A DNA stretch of 64,000 nucleotides from positions 26,336,489 to 26,400,488 of the forward strand of contig NC_092572.1 in assembly GCF_037975245.1 (NCBI RefSeq), written 5' to 3'. The position numbers and the translations under genes were made by a program. How positions within the stretch are numbered: position 1 is the first letter of the stretch; every line of letters starts with the position of its first letter. Under the pieces are notes generated by a model. That model ran no database searches. It worked only from the letters and a program-made list of their open reading frames with translations, and had not been told where the DNA came from. This document shows, piece by piece, positions 34,085 to 46,009 of this stretch. The DNA is from Apostichopus japonicus (Eukaryota > Echinodermata > Holothuroidea > Aspidochirotida > Stichopodidae).

Positions 34085-35751
34085 CTGCAAGAAGGAAAGT
34101 GAAACCAATTGAAACACTGAATATCAAGCAAACTTCTATCAATCAATACATCCAATATCATTAATCTGTCGATAAATTAATCTATCATTCCCTGAGCAAT
34201 TATTTCAATCTAACAGACATTTATTACGAGCATTCAAATTCATCAATTTATTAAATAGTAGTCAAGAACCTGATCGCCTCTCCCAGTTATGTCAAGGCCA
34301 GATTGCTGCAGTGATGTGTCATAATCACCAGGGACCCCCAAATCAGTGCCAACGCTCCCTACTCCCTGTGTACCCTGTAGCGCCCCCTGAGACGTCCCAA
34401 TGCCCTCAGGGGGTATCAGGGACCACTTTGAGAACCACTGGTCTAGATAACCCTTTTGAATTACAACTTTTGATTACACAATGAATACACAGTGTTAGTT
34501 TCACGATAGATAATCATAATAATAATAATAATCAGCAGTTATTTTTACGACGCTTAAGCAACCACAAATGTGGGAGAAGCCCGGAAGGGCTTATGGATTA
34601 CAACTTACATGTCGGGTGGCTTCCAATACAACATTTTAACTCAAATTTGGAATCTGCAATAACTTGCATTATAGGTACATTCGGAATACTTAAAGTTTGC
34701 AAATAGCTCATATATGCAGTTTATTAATGTTTGCTCAGAAAGGGTCGAAACTAGGACATTTAACCTATTATGCATTTAAGCTTGTGATGACATCTAAGGA
34801 AAGACAGCTCTCTTACTACTGGCCATAATATAAAAGCTATTTCAAGGATGCTGCTACAATTTGCCCAAGTTGTAAATATGACAATATAGATAGAAACATG
34901 TTAAATTTTTCTCAGTAATCGATCAAATTAAAAAGAAATATTCTGTTAGGGATAAGTAGTAAACAAATGATATCACTGTTTGTTAACTGATGTTCACCAA
35001 CCCTATCATTTTGAATTATTGGTGTTTTCAAGCCAATGAATAACCCACAATTGCACACCAACACACACACGCACCATACCCATTGCCATGATTCCTTTTG
35101 CCTCCGGCAAGGAATAAAAAAAGCTGCCATTTTGTAAGATTAGGAGTGGCTCTAGGGCACAAATGTTGGCTGTATGATAACTCTCAATCCCATAAATGAG
35201 CCTAGAGTAAATGGAGTGTCGTTTGGAATAACTACAGTATGAAATATAAAGTGTTAACATTTTGTATAGCAGTTCTGAAAACTCCGAATGTGGTCTTTTA
35301 AAAATAGTCTGGTTACTATGTACAAAAACTGCCATGTTTCATTTTCTTGGATAGCATGCTTCTATGCGCTACCAGATAGAATAAACAGGACCTTTTGTTT
35401 GACTAACGTTAGACGCCAAACAGTGGCAACACTATTAAGTAATAACTAATGTTCGTCTCTCATTCTGCCAGTCAAGCTGACAGAACATGGGAAATGTTTT
35501 GAGCTGTTCAGAAGAAAAAAAAACATCTGTCTCTGGTTGTACTTGCTCAAAACTGAAAGCGACATTTCCTGTCATGTCTACATCAACATAAACTACAGAC
35601 TTTATTATGTAACTATGACAAACCAGCACAAGATCCTCTCCTATAACTGAACTTAAAAAAAAACACAATATGCCTCGTCACATGAAAACAATGCAAATTT
35701 TACAAATTGGTTCCATTAAAAATTTAACAACAACATAGAATTTTGTCTTAC
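34085..35751. other. intron with hAT end and LINE tail fragments
   Basis: About 34290-34440 ends in 'ctttgagaaccactg', which resembles an end of hAT elements (complement CAGTGGTTCTCAAAG); its partner end was not found. 34516-34625 starts with (ATA)n and looks like the 3' end of a LINE or SINE on the minus strand. No exon seen. Confidence 0.5.
34290..34440. mobile_element. hAT-like transposon end fragment
   Basis: The stretch closes with GGGACCACTTTGAGAACCACTG followed by GTCTAGAT, which has the form of a hAT target site. No matching left end was found upstream, so this is a fragment. Confidence 0.45.
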
Positions 35752-35979
35752 ATCGACATGTAACTGAATCAGTTGCCTGAGATGAATCTGTGCATGTACA
35801 AGTTACATCACTGGGAATGATGTCTACAGTAGAGTTAGCAGCAGGATTACATGTCACGGTTACTTCATCTCCATCAGGATCTGTACAGGAAGGTCTCGTG
35901 AACTGGAGGAAGAATTGGTTATTAAGTGCAAGGCTCCTAAAATCCGTTGGACATGGCCCAATTTGTGGAGGAGAATTCA
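35752..35979 (-). CDS. six-cysteine HYR exon lacking the last strand
   Basis: 76 codons, phase 1-1, acceptor CTTTACAG, donor GTAAGA. It starts NSPPQIGPCPTD and carries 'SCTDPDGDEVTVTCNP' and 'DVTCTCTD', the same cysteine layout as HYR-A, but ends at VTCR, so the final 'xFTVTV' strand is missing. The domain may be completed by the next exon or may have lost a strand. It is the first module of the well preserved stretch in transcription order. Confidence 0.78.
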
Positions 35980-37200
<1,221 letters not shown>

Positions 37201-37202
37201 TT

Positions 37203-37318
37203 AGCACCTCACAGAAGGTTCCAGTAAATGTGGGGATACATATACATACGAAGATAACTCCATCCGTAATGCATGTGCCGCCATTTTGACATACAACAAT
37301 TGTGCATGCTTCGTCTGG
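37203..37318 (-). pseudogene. EGF-E exon copy without splice sites
   Basis: It encodes ACTIVVC, CQNGGTC and 'GTFCEV' with six EGF cysteines, but the donor region (ctggcacctc preceded by cttac in sister copies) has been deleted and now reads 'ttgttagcacctc'. The acceptor carries the same CAG to CAT change as copy 1 at 15962. Both ends damaged, so probably not used. Confidence 0.7.
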
Positions 37319-38710
37319 AGATGAAGTGAAGTACAAAAACAAGATAATTTCAGAATGGAATGTCCTAAATACAGCAAGTATAGGTTATGAAAGTGCAAAG
37401 GTTGCACAATAGCTGAAAGGAAAAGAAATGGGGTGGCTAAAAATATTTAACTTGAAATGAAAATGTGAAATGCGTAAGTCAATTAATCAAAGTTGGTGAC
37501 ACATACATGATTTTAGCCTTGGTCAAGTCGTGTGTAATACCTTTTTCTTGCATGCAAACTGCACATGCCTCAGAGTCTGTTTCTGCCTACCACGAATGTG
37601 CTTGCCCACTGCATTTTACATGCCCGAGGATCTGTCCGATACAATTGTCTTGGACATTTCTCCAAAGAGGTGCGTGAACTTATGCAAACCACGAAACCTT
37701 TATTCATATTATTATTACGAAATTGCGTGTCACGTGAGATAATGTTTCTTCCACAGATATTATGAACCGTCTAGCAGTGTACAAACCAATTTAAGGCTTA
37801 GAGATTGTTCACTGCAGGAGAGAGGGCATAAGAATTTGGGGGTATGTGGGCCTAATTGGCATGCGAGATCTGCTTCTTCGCTTTTCCAAAGCAAATCTGC
37901 CAAAATCAAAGGAAAACTTAAGATACAGTAGCTTGGGAGAAATGTGCAAATGATCTAACCATCCATTTTCACATTCCATATCCTCCCTGTGGTCAGGTAT
38001 GGCTTGCAACATACACAGTTTTCAATTGGTGTTACATTACCTGTACCTAATAGCAAAAGTGTTTTTGTGACAAGCTGTTTGTGTTAACCATTGAAGCATT
38101 CAATAGGGTGAGTCTGATATCCAGTACTATCATTAATCTTTTTTAAACTCAAGCATCAAAGGTTGATTAAAACAGCATTACTTCCTGACAGTTGTATTTA
38201 CAAACATATTTCATTATTATCTACTTCTGAAAGTAAAGAAGTCATGAAATCCACAAACAGCTTCAACATACTCATATTCATTCAATTTGAGCTGATGTTC
38301 TCTCATAGGTTGACATATTTTGTATTGGTATCATTTACAACCAACATAATTGTGGCTGTGGTGACTATCTGTTTCTTAAATTATGAACTAAAGGTTTCAT
38401 CATTCAGTGACAATACAAATATTAGTAACATTTATTATTATGTTAACAGATGTGTTTAGAGTTAGGGCTTGTACTTATTTGGCCTCCATCTTAGTTCAAG
38501 TTCAAACTGTCCTCATGTTCTGATATGTCTGACTACATGACTTGTAAGCAAAGAAAGGGAATGTCTGCAATAATGTTGTACATAACGTTGAACCAAAGAC
38601 ACACCGTATTAATGTCCAGTTAACCAAATAAACAAAAGAACAAACAATAAGTCAGACAAAACAAGTACAAAACCACAAGAAAATAGAAAACACTGATAGT
38701 GAAAGGAAAC
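37319..38710. repeat. intron with repeat X, copy 2
   Basis: Aligned with 16.1-17.25 and 56.0-57.1 kb, including the relic of the HYR-B exon start near 38020-38040 (caattggtgttacatta). No exon. Confidence 0.6.
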
Positions 38711-38961
38711 CTTCACTAACTTGAACAATAATTAAACATACGGTTTGCAGGCCTTCATTATCTTGGCAAGTACTGTACAAGTGACAGAAGTAGGAAAGCT
38801 TGTATCTGAAGCAGGCTCACACAAAGCAACTAATGTGCCTTGTTCTGCATCGGTGCAGGTTGGAGTTGTAAATGTTGCTACTGCTGAGGTACTCCCCATA
38901 GGTGCAGTCACCACAATTTGTTCTGTTGGACAGTTTGGTTCACTTGGTGCTTCGTTACTGC
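38711..38961 (-). pseudogene. HYR-B exon, frameshifted
   Basis: 251 bp against 255 in the intact copy at 51107-51361: a 5-bp insertion (tgtac, near 38773) and a 9-bp in-frame loss (cacccagaa). The net change shifts the frame, so 'TCTCQDNEGLQ' becomes 'TCTVLAKIMKA' and a stop follows. The first two thirds (NCPTEQIVV, TPTCTDAEQG) are intact. Confidence 0.8.
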
Positions 38962-40464
38962 CTCTGCTAGCAAAAATGTCTTTGTTACAAGCTGTCAGTG
39001 TTAACCAAAGCATTTAATGAGCAATAAATAAATTTAAAAAAAATGTTTCCCTCTTTGCTCTTCATTAAGAATTAACCATCAACCGCTGCTCTTGGGACAC
39101 TTTTCCATTAAATAATAACTAATTAATTTGCAAACAACACTGAACACATTGAATTTCTTTTGATAGCTCAATGAATTGTTTGAAACGGATACTTTCTATC
39201 CTAAAACTGCTGCTCTTGAGACACTTTTCCAATTAATAATAATTAATTAATTAATTAATTTGCAAACAAAACTGAACAGGATTGAAGTTTTTGGATAGTT
39301 CAGTGGATTGTTTGAAATGGATATCCGTATCAATTCTTGTCAAGGAACTTCACTAAAGGCAATGTAAAATGGTTCATGTTTAATGAAGAATCGTAAATAA
39401 TACCTTTGTTAATGCTATGTGTTAAAGTGGTCCCTACATTTAGTACAACAAGAACCACAGAAAAAGATAGCATTTAAGTAGTGGAAAGTTCTAAATGATT
39501 TTGGTTTACTTTAGGCAAACTATTAGAAAAGGATGATGATATTTTTCTTTGGTGATTTGTTGATCAACATTATTTAATTATATTAAAGTTAGAGGGCCTA
39601 TCGTTTTGATCATGCCAGGAATTTCTTCAGAGCTTTACTGAAACTCATATGACCGAAAATTAGATACAAAATTTGTCATTAGAAAATAATTCCAAGGCAT
39701 TTGGCAGTCAGGCACAATCAAAACCAAGTAATCTGCCATAAATTAAGCCAAAGATGATTGTTGAATTTGTGTCTCCTTTCAAAGCTAAACCACCATAACC
39801 TGTGTAGCCCATATCAAAATAAAACACAAATTTAAAATTGTACGCAACTGTCTCAGTCCTCATTTCATTGTCAGAAAAATAAAATATCAGAAAGCCAATG
39901 GGCTTTATATATGTCATGGGTCTCTATAAAGCTAGACCTTGCTTTAAAGTGATACCTTGTGTCAAGACCAACATTAATAGTGACAATCTTTGTTTTCACA
40001 ATAAGCACACGACTATAAAAGCAGTCTAGTAACATTTTTTAAGAAAAGTATGTCATCTGTAATATCAGTGGTTTTAATGCACCCTCCAAGATACTCTCAG
40101 AATTACAAGGTATTTTTGAAACAACAAAATTTGATTGCTTGGCACTCTGCTTGTTTAATTCAAATAATCCAGCTGAAAAATTCAACAAAAGCAATCGATA
40201 ATGGGCCCCGAAGAATTATACTCTTGAAGGGGCAGCGTAGGTGCAGGAACAAAAACTGTTTACAAAGAGATAACTAAAATTAAAAAAAGTATATTAGGGT
40301 AAGAGTGTTTTCTACAGTAAGAATGGTATCATTTCCAGCCTTTATTGAACTCTCCAATAAATGAATGTTGCAACAACTCGAAATGACTACCACAGTGCCT
40401 ATATACATTTACATATATATCTATATATCTATATATATATATATCTATATATATATATATATAT

Positions 40465-40569
40465 AAATGAAAATCGTAATGAGTTGGAAAATTAAGAACA
40501 GTGAAAAAACTTTCAGCCTCCACCGGGATTCGAACCACGGGCCTCCCGCTCTGTACGCGGACACCCTAA
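40465..40569 (-). repeat. tRNA-derived SINE, truncated, inverted copy
   Basis: Complementary to 40624-40730 with about two mismatches over some 105 bp. It has the box B complement (ggattcgaacc) but stops in the D-arm, where a 12-bp unit 'accctaacaatc' is repeated three times. With the next copy it forms a hairpin with a loop of about 55 bp. Confidence 0.8.
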
Positions 40570-40605
40570 CAATCAACAATCACCCTAACAATCACCCTAA
40601 CAATC

Positions 40606-40735
40606 AGCGTCCATAGCCTAGTGGTTAGTGTGTCCGCGTACAGAGCGGGAGGCCCGTGGTTCGAATCCCGGTGGAGGCTGAAAGTTTTTTCACTGTTCTT
40701 GATTTTCCAACTCATTACGATTTTCATTTATATAT
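40606..40735 (+). repeat. tRNA-derived SINE with 74-nt tRNA-like head
   Basis: 40606-40679 reads as a 74-nt tRNA-like unit: AGCGTCC/GGAGGCT acceptor arms (6 of 7 pair), box A TAGCCTAGTGG, a good anticodon stem CCGC/GCGG with loop GTACAGA, and box B GGTTCGAATCC. The T-stem has mismatches and the tail 'gaaagttttttcactgttct' is shared by all copies, so this is a SINE, not a tRNA gene. The pol III boxes are intact. Confidence 0.8.
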
Positions 40736-40978
40736 ATTCATTTGCCTTTGTCGTTTACCTCCATTGCATTAACATAAAGTCTGTTCAAAGTATCTCTTTC
40801 GAGATCCGGCTTTAGGAATCACAAATGATTTTCGAGTTGGATAGCATCATGTTTGATCTCTAGAGTAGGGCAAAATATGTCACCAAAAACAGAACTAGTA
40901 TTGTTCGATATAGGTGACAAACGACTACAGTGGAATTACGATCTTCCTTACCGGTTTCGAACCTCTGGACATACAATC

Positions 40979-41110
40979 AGCGTCCATAGCCTAGTGGTTA
41001 GGGTGTCCGCGTACAGAGCGGGAGGCCCGTGGTTCGAATTCCGGTGGAGGCTGAAAGTTTTTTCACTGTTCTTGATTTTCCCACTCATTACGATTTTCAT
41101 TTATATATAT
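40979..41110 (+). repeat. tRNA-derived SINE, second direct copy
   Basis: The same 74-nt head (40979-41052) and tail as 40606-40735, with one change in box B (GGTTCGAATTC) that also breaks the T-stem. It ends at a TA-rich tract like its sister. Confidence 0.8.
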
Positions 41111-41151
41111 TCATTTGCCTTTGTCGTTTACCTCCATTGCATTAACATATA

Positions 41152-41191
<40 letters not shown>

Positions 41192-41295
41192 TCTACACAC
41201 ACATATATATACACACATATATATATATATACTTACATATATATATATATACACACATATATATATATACACACATATACTGTATATATATATAT

Positions 41296-41371
41296 GTTAT
41301 GCACTATCGACCGATTTGCGCCATCGATCGATAGCGCTGCGCTATCTATGGATCGGTCGATAGCGCATAAC
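41296..41371. repeat. 76-bp palindrome within (TA)n
   Basis: GTTATGCACTATCGACCGAT on the left is the inverted complement of ATCGGTCGATAGCGCATAAC on the right, with one mismatch. The middle has further TCGATAGCGC symmetry. Flanked by TA repeats on both sides; possibly a tiny MITE inserted into a TA tract. Confidence 0.7.
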
Positions 41372-41394
41372 ATATATATATAATTGAAAACGTA

Positions 41395-41475
41395 ATGAGA
41401 AGGAAAATCCAGAACAGTGAAGACACTTGCAGCCTCAACCGGGATTCGAACCCGGGTCTCCCGATTTATATGAGG
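41395..41475 (-). repeat. diverged tRNA-derived SINE fragment
   Basis: Contains 'cgggattcgaacccgggtct', the complement of a box B with a good T-stem, and the SINE tail in diverged form (cagaacagtgaagacacttg). It lacks the rest of the tRNA-like head. Confidence 0.6.
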
Positions 41476-42707
41476 GAGAAAGGAATACTACAGTATGACC
41501 CCAAATTGAAGCATATATTTTTACAACAAAAGCTCATTAAGAATTGGCAGGCAACTAGTAATAAACCGATAGTCTTAGCCTTTGCTGATACTCCTAGTTC
41601 TGTTTTCTTAAAGTTAAACATGTATTTGGATTTTCTCAATTATTTTTTTTTATTCATGTTTTTTTGTAGAGCGGGAAAGGTGAAAGAGGGTTTTTTTTTT
41701 TATTTTCTTATTTGAAATGAAACTGAAGCCAAATTAATTACACCTTGATCAGATTTCGGGATCAATTCTTCATAATAAATCGATTACTAATAGCTTTGAT
41801 AATGCTATGTGTTTAAGCGATGCCTCCGCTAATGTCCAATGAAAGAAAAAAAGACAAAAATATCATCCAATTAGTGAAAAAGTCTACATGATTTGTGCTT
41901 ACTTTAAGCAAACTATTAGAGAAGGTTGTTAATTTAATCTTTGATGAGTGGTACTACACGATCAAGTCGTGTTAAGACCATCGCGCCTGCCCGACTGATC
42001 ACTACCCAACTCAACCATTCTGTCGTCATGTATGAAATTGTGGATAACATGGCATGTGGACTAGAATACAACTGATCAAGAGTAGTTGAGGAAATTATGC
42101 ATAAAGCCTCAATTTGTACTCTAGTATTAATTAGAAAATTGTGCTTCCATCTCAACGCAGATATCTGGATAAACAAGATATAAGAACAAATTAAATGTAG
42201 AATTGGATATAACCCTAAACGTTTCATAGTGTTTTATCTTGTGACCAATGAACCAAAGAAACCACAACTTGAAGATGTCAAATAATTGAGAATATTTGAT
42301 GTTAAAAGTAAAACGCAGTCTTATTCTTGGAATTTCACTGTTATATTTTCAGATTATTCATTTGAAATGTATCCATCAAGAACCAATTTAGTATTCCAGA
42401 TTTAATACGAATTAGTGTTTTCGTTTCCACTCCGAAATATGGATAAAGGAATAAGAAAAAATGAAATTTATAATTGGATATAACCCCAAATGTAACATAG
42501 TGTATCACCAATGACCAATGTTGCCTAATGACTCAACTTATTCCATTGACTCTATTCAAAACAAATGAAGAAAAATGAAATTCAATGAGTTTATATGTCA
42601 CCCAAGTCTTGTTTATTCCCCAATGTCCTCAACTTATTCCCTTGACTAAAGAAGACAAAATGAAATTCAATGAGAATATATGTTACCCAAGTCTTGTATA
42701 TTCTTAC

Positions 42708-42920
42708 CTACACTGAAGGTACAGACATCTAATAAGCCAAGATTATCTGAGCAAAAGCATGTAACAACAGTAGTAGTTCCTGCTTGGAAAGTGCTTCCAG
42801 CTGGAGGGTTGCAAGTGACTGCTAGAGTACCTTGTTCTGCATCATTACAAGTGGGGGATGTTGTGAAACTGTTGACAGTGCCAACTGGACAACCAAACAA
42901 CACAGGTGCAGTGTTTGGAG
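42708..42920 (-). CDS. HYR-A' exon, copy 1
   Basis: 71 codons, phase 1-1, acceptor TTCAACAG, donor GTAAGA. A six-cysteine HYR like HYR-A. It shares with the other three HYR-A' copies a 6-bp loss just before the donor, so the last strand reads CTFSVG in place of CTFSVFVG. Thr-Thr-Val-Val-Thr replaces the usual sequence before the CxC, and Phe-Cys replaces Ser-Cys. Confidence 0.78.
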
Positions 42921-43407
42921 CTGTTGAATGAACAAAAGAAACCACAACTTGAAGAAATGTGAAATAATTGAGAATATTTGATGTTAAAAGTAGAAAGCAG
43001 TCTTATTCTTGGAATTTCACTGTTATATTTTCAGATTATTCATTTCAAATGTATCCATCAAGGTCGTGGTGCAGTGTTTGGAGCTGTTGATTAGTATTCC
43101 AGATTTAATACGAATTAGTGTTTCCGTTTCCACTCAGAGATATGGATAAAGAATAAGAAGAAATGAAATTTATAATTGGATATAACCCCAAATGTAACAT
43201 AGTGCATCACCAATGACCAATGTTGCCTAATGTCTCAACTTATTCTCTTGACTCTATACAAAACAAATGAAAAAATGAAATTCAATGAGTTTATATGTCA
43301 CCCAAGTCTTGTTTAATCCCCAATGTCCTCAACTAATTCACTTGACTAAAGAAGACAAAACGAAACTCAATGAGATTATATGTCACCCAAGTCTTGTATA
43401 TTCTTAC

Positions 43408-43620
43408 CTACACTGAAGGTACAGACATCTGATAAGCCAAGATTATCTGAGCACAAGCATGTAACAGTAGTAGTAGTTCCTGCTTGGAAAGTGCTTCCAG
43501 CTGGAGGGTTGCAAGTGACTGCTAGAGTACCTTGTTCTGCATCATTACAAGTGGGGGATGTTGTGAAACTGTTGACAGTGCCAACAGGACAACCAGACAA
43601 CACAGGTGCAGTGTTTGGAG
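43408..43620 (-). CDS. HYR-A' exon, copy 2
   Basis: 71 codons, phase 1-1, splice sites intact (acceptor TTCAACAG, donor GTAAGA). Six cysteines; Leu-Cys in the CxC motif. The shortened last strand is the same as in copies 1, 3 and 4. Confidence 0.78.
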
Positions 43621-44121
43621 CTGTTGAATGAACAAAAGAAAACACAACTTGAAGATGTCAAATAATTGAGAATATTTGATGTTAAAAGTAGAAAGCAGTC
43701 TTATTCTTGGAATTTCACTGTTATATTTTCAGATTATTCATTTCAAATGTATCCATCAAGGTCGTGGTGCAGTGTTCGGAGCTGTTGATTAGTATTCCAG
43801 ATTTAATACGAATTAGTGTTTCCGTTTCCACTCAGAGATATGGATAAAGAATAAGAAGAAATGAAATTTATAATTGGATATAACCCCAAATGTAACATAG
43901 TGCATCACCAATGACCAATGTTGCCTAATGTCTCAACTTATTCCCTTGACTCTATACAAAACAAATGAAGAAAAAATGAAGTGAGAAATAAAATGACAAT
44001 GAGTTTATATGTCACCCAAGTCTTGTTTAATCCCCAATGTCCTCAACTAATTCACTTGACTAAAGAAGACAAAATGAAATTCAATGAGATTATATGTCAA
44101 CCAAGTCTTGTATATTCTTAC

Positions 44122-44334
44122 CTACACTGAAGGTACAGACATCTAATAAGCCAAGATTATCTGGGCACAAGCATGTAACAGCAGTAGTAGTTCCTACTTG
44201 GAAAGTGCTTCCAGCTGGAGGGTTGCAAGTGACTGCTAGAGTACCTTGTTCTGCATCATTACAAGTGGGGGATGTTGTGAAACTGTTGACAGTGCCAACT
44301 GGACAACCAGACAACACAGGTGCAGTGTTTGCAG
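44122..44334 (-). CDS. HYR-A' exon, copy 3
   Basis: 71 codons, phase 1-1. Acceptor TTCAACAG; Pro for Ser after the CxC (CLCPDN) and Val for Ala in 'FQVGTT'. Six cysteines and the short last strand. Confidence 0.78.
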
Positions 44335-44801
44335 CTGTTGAATGAACCAAAGAAACCACAACTTGAAGATATCAAATAATTGAGAATATTTGATGTTAAA
44401 AGTAGAAAGCAGTCTTATTCTTGGAATTTCACTGTTATATTTTCAGATTATTCATTTCAAATGTATCCATCAAGGCCTAAATTAGTATTCCAGATTTAAT
44501 ACGAATTAGTGTTTCCGTTTCCACGCAGAGATATGGATAAAGGATTAAGAAAAAATGAAATTTATAATTGGATATAACCCCAAATGTAACATAGTGTATC
44601 ACCAATGACCAATGTTGCCTAATGACTCAACTTATTCCATTGACTCTATACAAAACAAATGAAGAAAAATGAAATTCAATGAGTTTATATGTCACCCAAG
44701 TCTTGTTTATTCCCCAATGTCCTCAACTAATTCACTTGACTAAAGAAGACAAAATGAAATTCAATGAGATTATATGTTACACAAGTCTTGTATATTCTTA
44801 C

Positions 44802-45014
44802 CTACACTGAAGGTACAGACATCTGATAAGCCAAGATTATCTGAGCACAAGCATGCAACAGCAGTAGTAGTTCCTGCTTGGAAAGTGCTTCCAGCTGGAG
44901 GGTTGCAAGTGACTGCTAGAGTACCTTGTTCTGCATCATTACAAGTGGGGGATGTTGTGAAACTGTTGACAGTGCCAACAGGACAACCAGACAACACAGG
45001 TGCAGTGTTTGCAG
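44802..45014 (-). CDS. HYR-A' exon, copy 4
   Basis: 71 codons, phase 1-1. Acceptor TTCAACAG, donor GTAAGA. Six cysteines; Ala-Cys-Leu-Cys at the CxC. It is the first unit of the array in transcription order. Confidence 0.78.
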
Positions 45015-45208
45015 CTGTTGAATGAACCAAAGAAACCACAACTTGAAGATGTCAAATAATTGAGAATATTTGATGTTAAAAGTAAAACGCAGTCTTATTC
45101 TTGGAATTTCACTGTTATATTTTCAGATTATTCATTTGAAATGTAACAAAAGAAGAAAAAATGAAATTCAATGAGTTTATATGTCACCCAAGTCTTGTTT
45201 ATTCTTAC

Positions 45209-45390
45209 CTACAAACAAACTGAAGGTACAGAAATCTGATGAGCCAAAATTATCTGAGCAAACGCATGCAACATTTAAATGTGAAGTACACAATTTTGCA
45301 TCTCAATATTTCAAGAAGGGTGGGGGGGAAGTTCCAACCGTAACAAAGGGTTGAAGGGCCTTAATTGAAACGAAGATTCTCTGACCCTTA
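45209..45390 (-). pseudogene. fragment of the chimeric HYR exon
   Basis: The donor and HYR-A 3' part (DNFGSSDFCTFS) are followed by the same extra segment as in the exon at 55077-55415 (cacatttaaatgttgcatg and 'ttgaaatattgagatgc' on the minus strand), up to about 45395, where homology ends before the first half and acceptor. Broken. Confidence 0.65.
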
Positions 45391-45399
45391 ATATGAAGA

Positions 45400-46009
45400 C
45401 AAATAATCTGCTTTGCCTCCGCACACCACAATCTGGATACGGGCTTGTCTTTGACTGTTAAGGGAGACAGATCATGTACCTGAAAACACCATCTCTTTGC
45501 TTAGTCTTTCATAAGGGCACCAGAAAGCTACTGTAAGCAACAAATTTACATCACAAGTTTGATTATACATAAAACATTGCATTATATGTTTAAACACAGA
45601 AGTTTGAACTAGAATGTATAGAAATACTGCTATTTCTGTACACTTTTAAATTTTTCAGCCGCGGGACAAATGTTGTAGACGATTAATCCTAACATAATGT
45701 ACAGTGGGGCACTCCTTGCAGCTTGTACACAGTTAATTCTCTTGCTCAATTAGCCTTAAATTTATGCAAAGTTAGCTTCACAATCAAACAGTGGTGCATG
45801 CTGTTTAAATTGGATCATCTCTCAAATAGTCAGTAAGAGGGAAATGGGACATTCGTAGCAACTAAGTGACTCCAGCTAAAACAGTGTTCATGCTTCTACT
45901 CAAACTACAGCATAATATAACACACAAAACAGTCTGTTTCAAACAGTCATCCTCTTGCTTCTATCCCATTGATCATTGAGTATCGCTGGAAGTAGTAAAC
46001 TGCAATGTT
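45400..46009. other. intron, flank of LINE
   Basis: No exon. From 45864 to 46008 it matches the first 154 bases of the window; similarity stops exactly where the LINE seems to start. Confidence 0.55.

Larger units (their letters stand above)
38962..42707. other. intron with SINEs, palindromes and AT repeats
   Basis: It holds the common HYR-B downstream intron (39.0-39.6 kb, with (AATT)n near 39236), then SINE copies at 40465-41110 and 41395-41475, TA-rich tracts at 40400-40466 and 41144-41292, and a short palindrome at 41296-41371. 41735 onward matches 53.74 kb. No exon found. Confidence 0.6.
42590..45400. repeat. HYR-A' tandem array, units of about 700 bp
   Basis: Exon left ends lie at 42708, 43408, 44122 and 44802, so the spacings are 700, 714 and 680 bp. 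The introns between align closely (attcatttcaaatgtatccatcaagg and similar), with a small insertion in units 2 and 3. A partial fifth unit is at 45209-45400. It is distinct from the 363-bp array at 0.4-2 kb, though built on the same exon. Confidence 0.85.

Noticed and set aside
40606-40679. True tRNA gene (anticodon position reads ACA).
   Set aside because: The T-stem has mismatches, the acceptor has one, and the same non-tRNA tail follows every copy, so a SINE fits better.
42680-45025. Plus-strand ORFs of 83 codons opposite each HYR-A' exon.
   Set aside because: Shadows of the minus-strand exons; the splice sites and cysteine pattern are on the minus strand.
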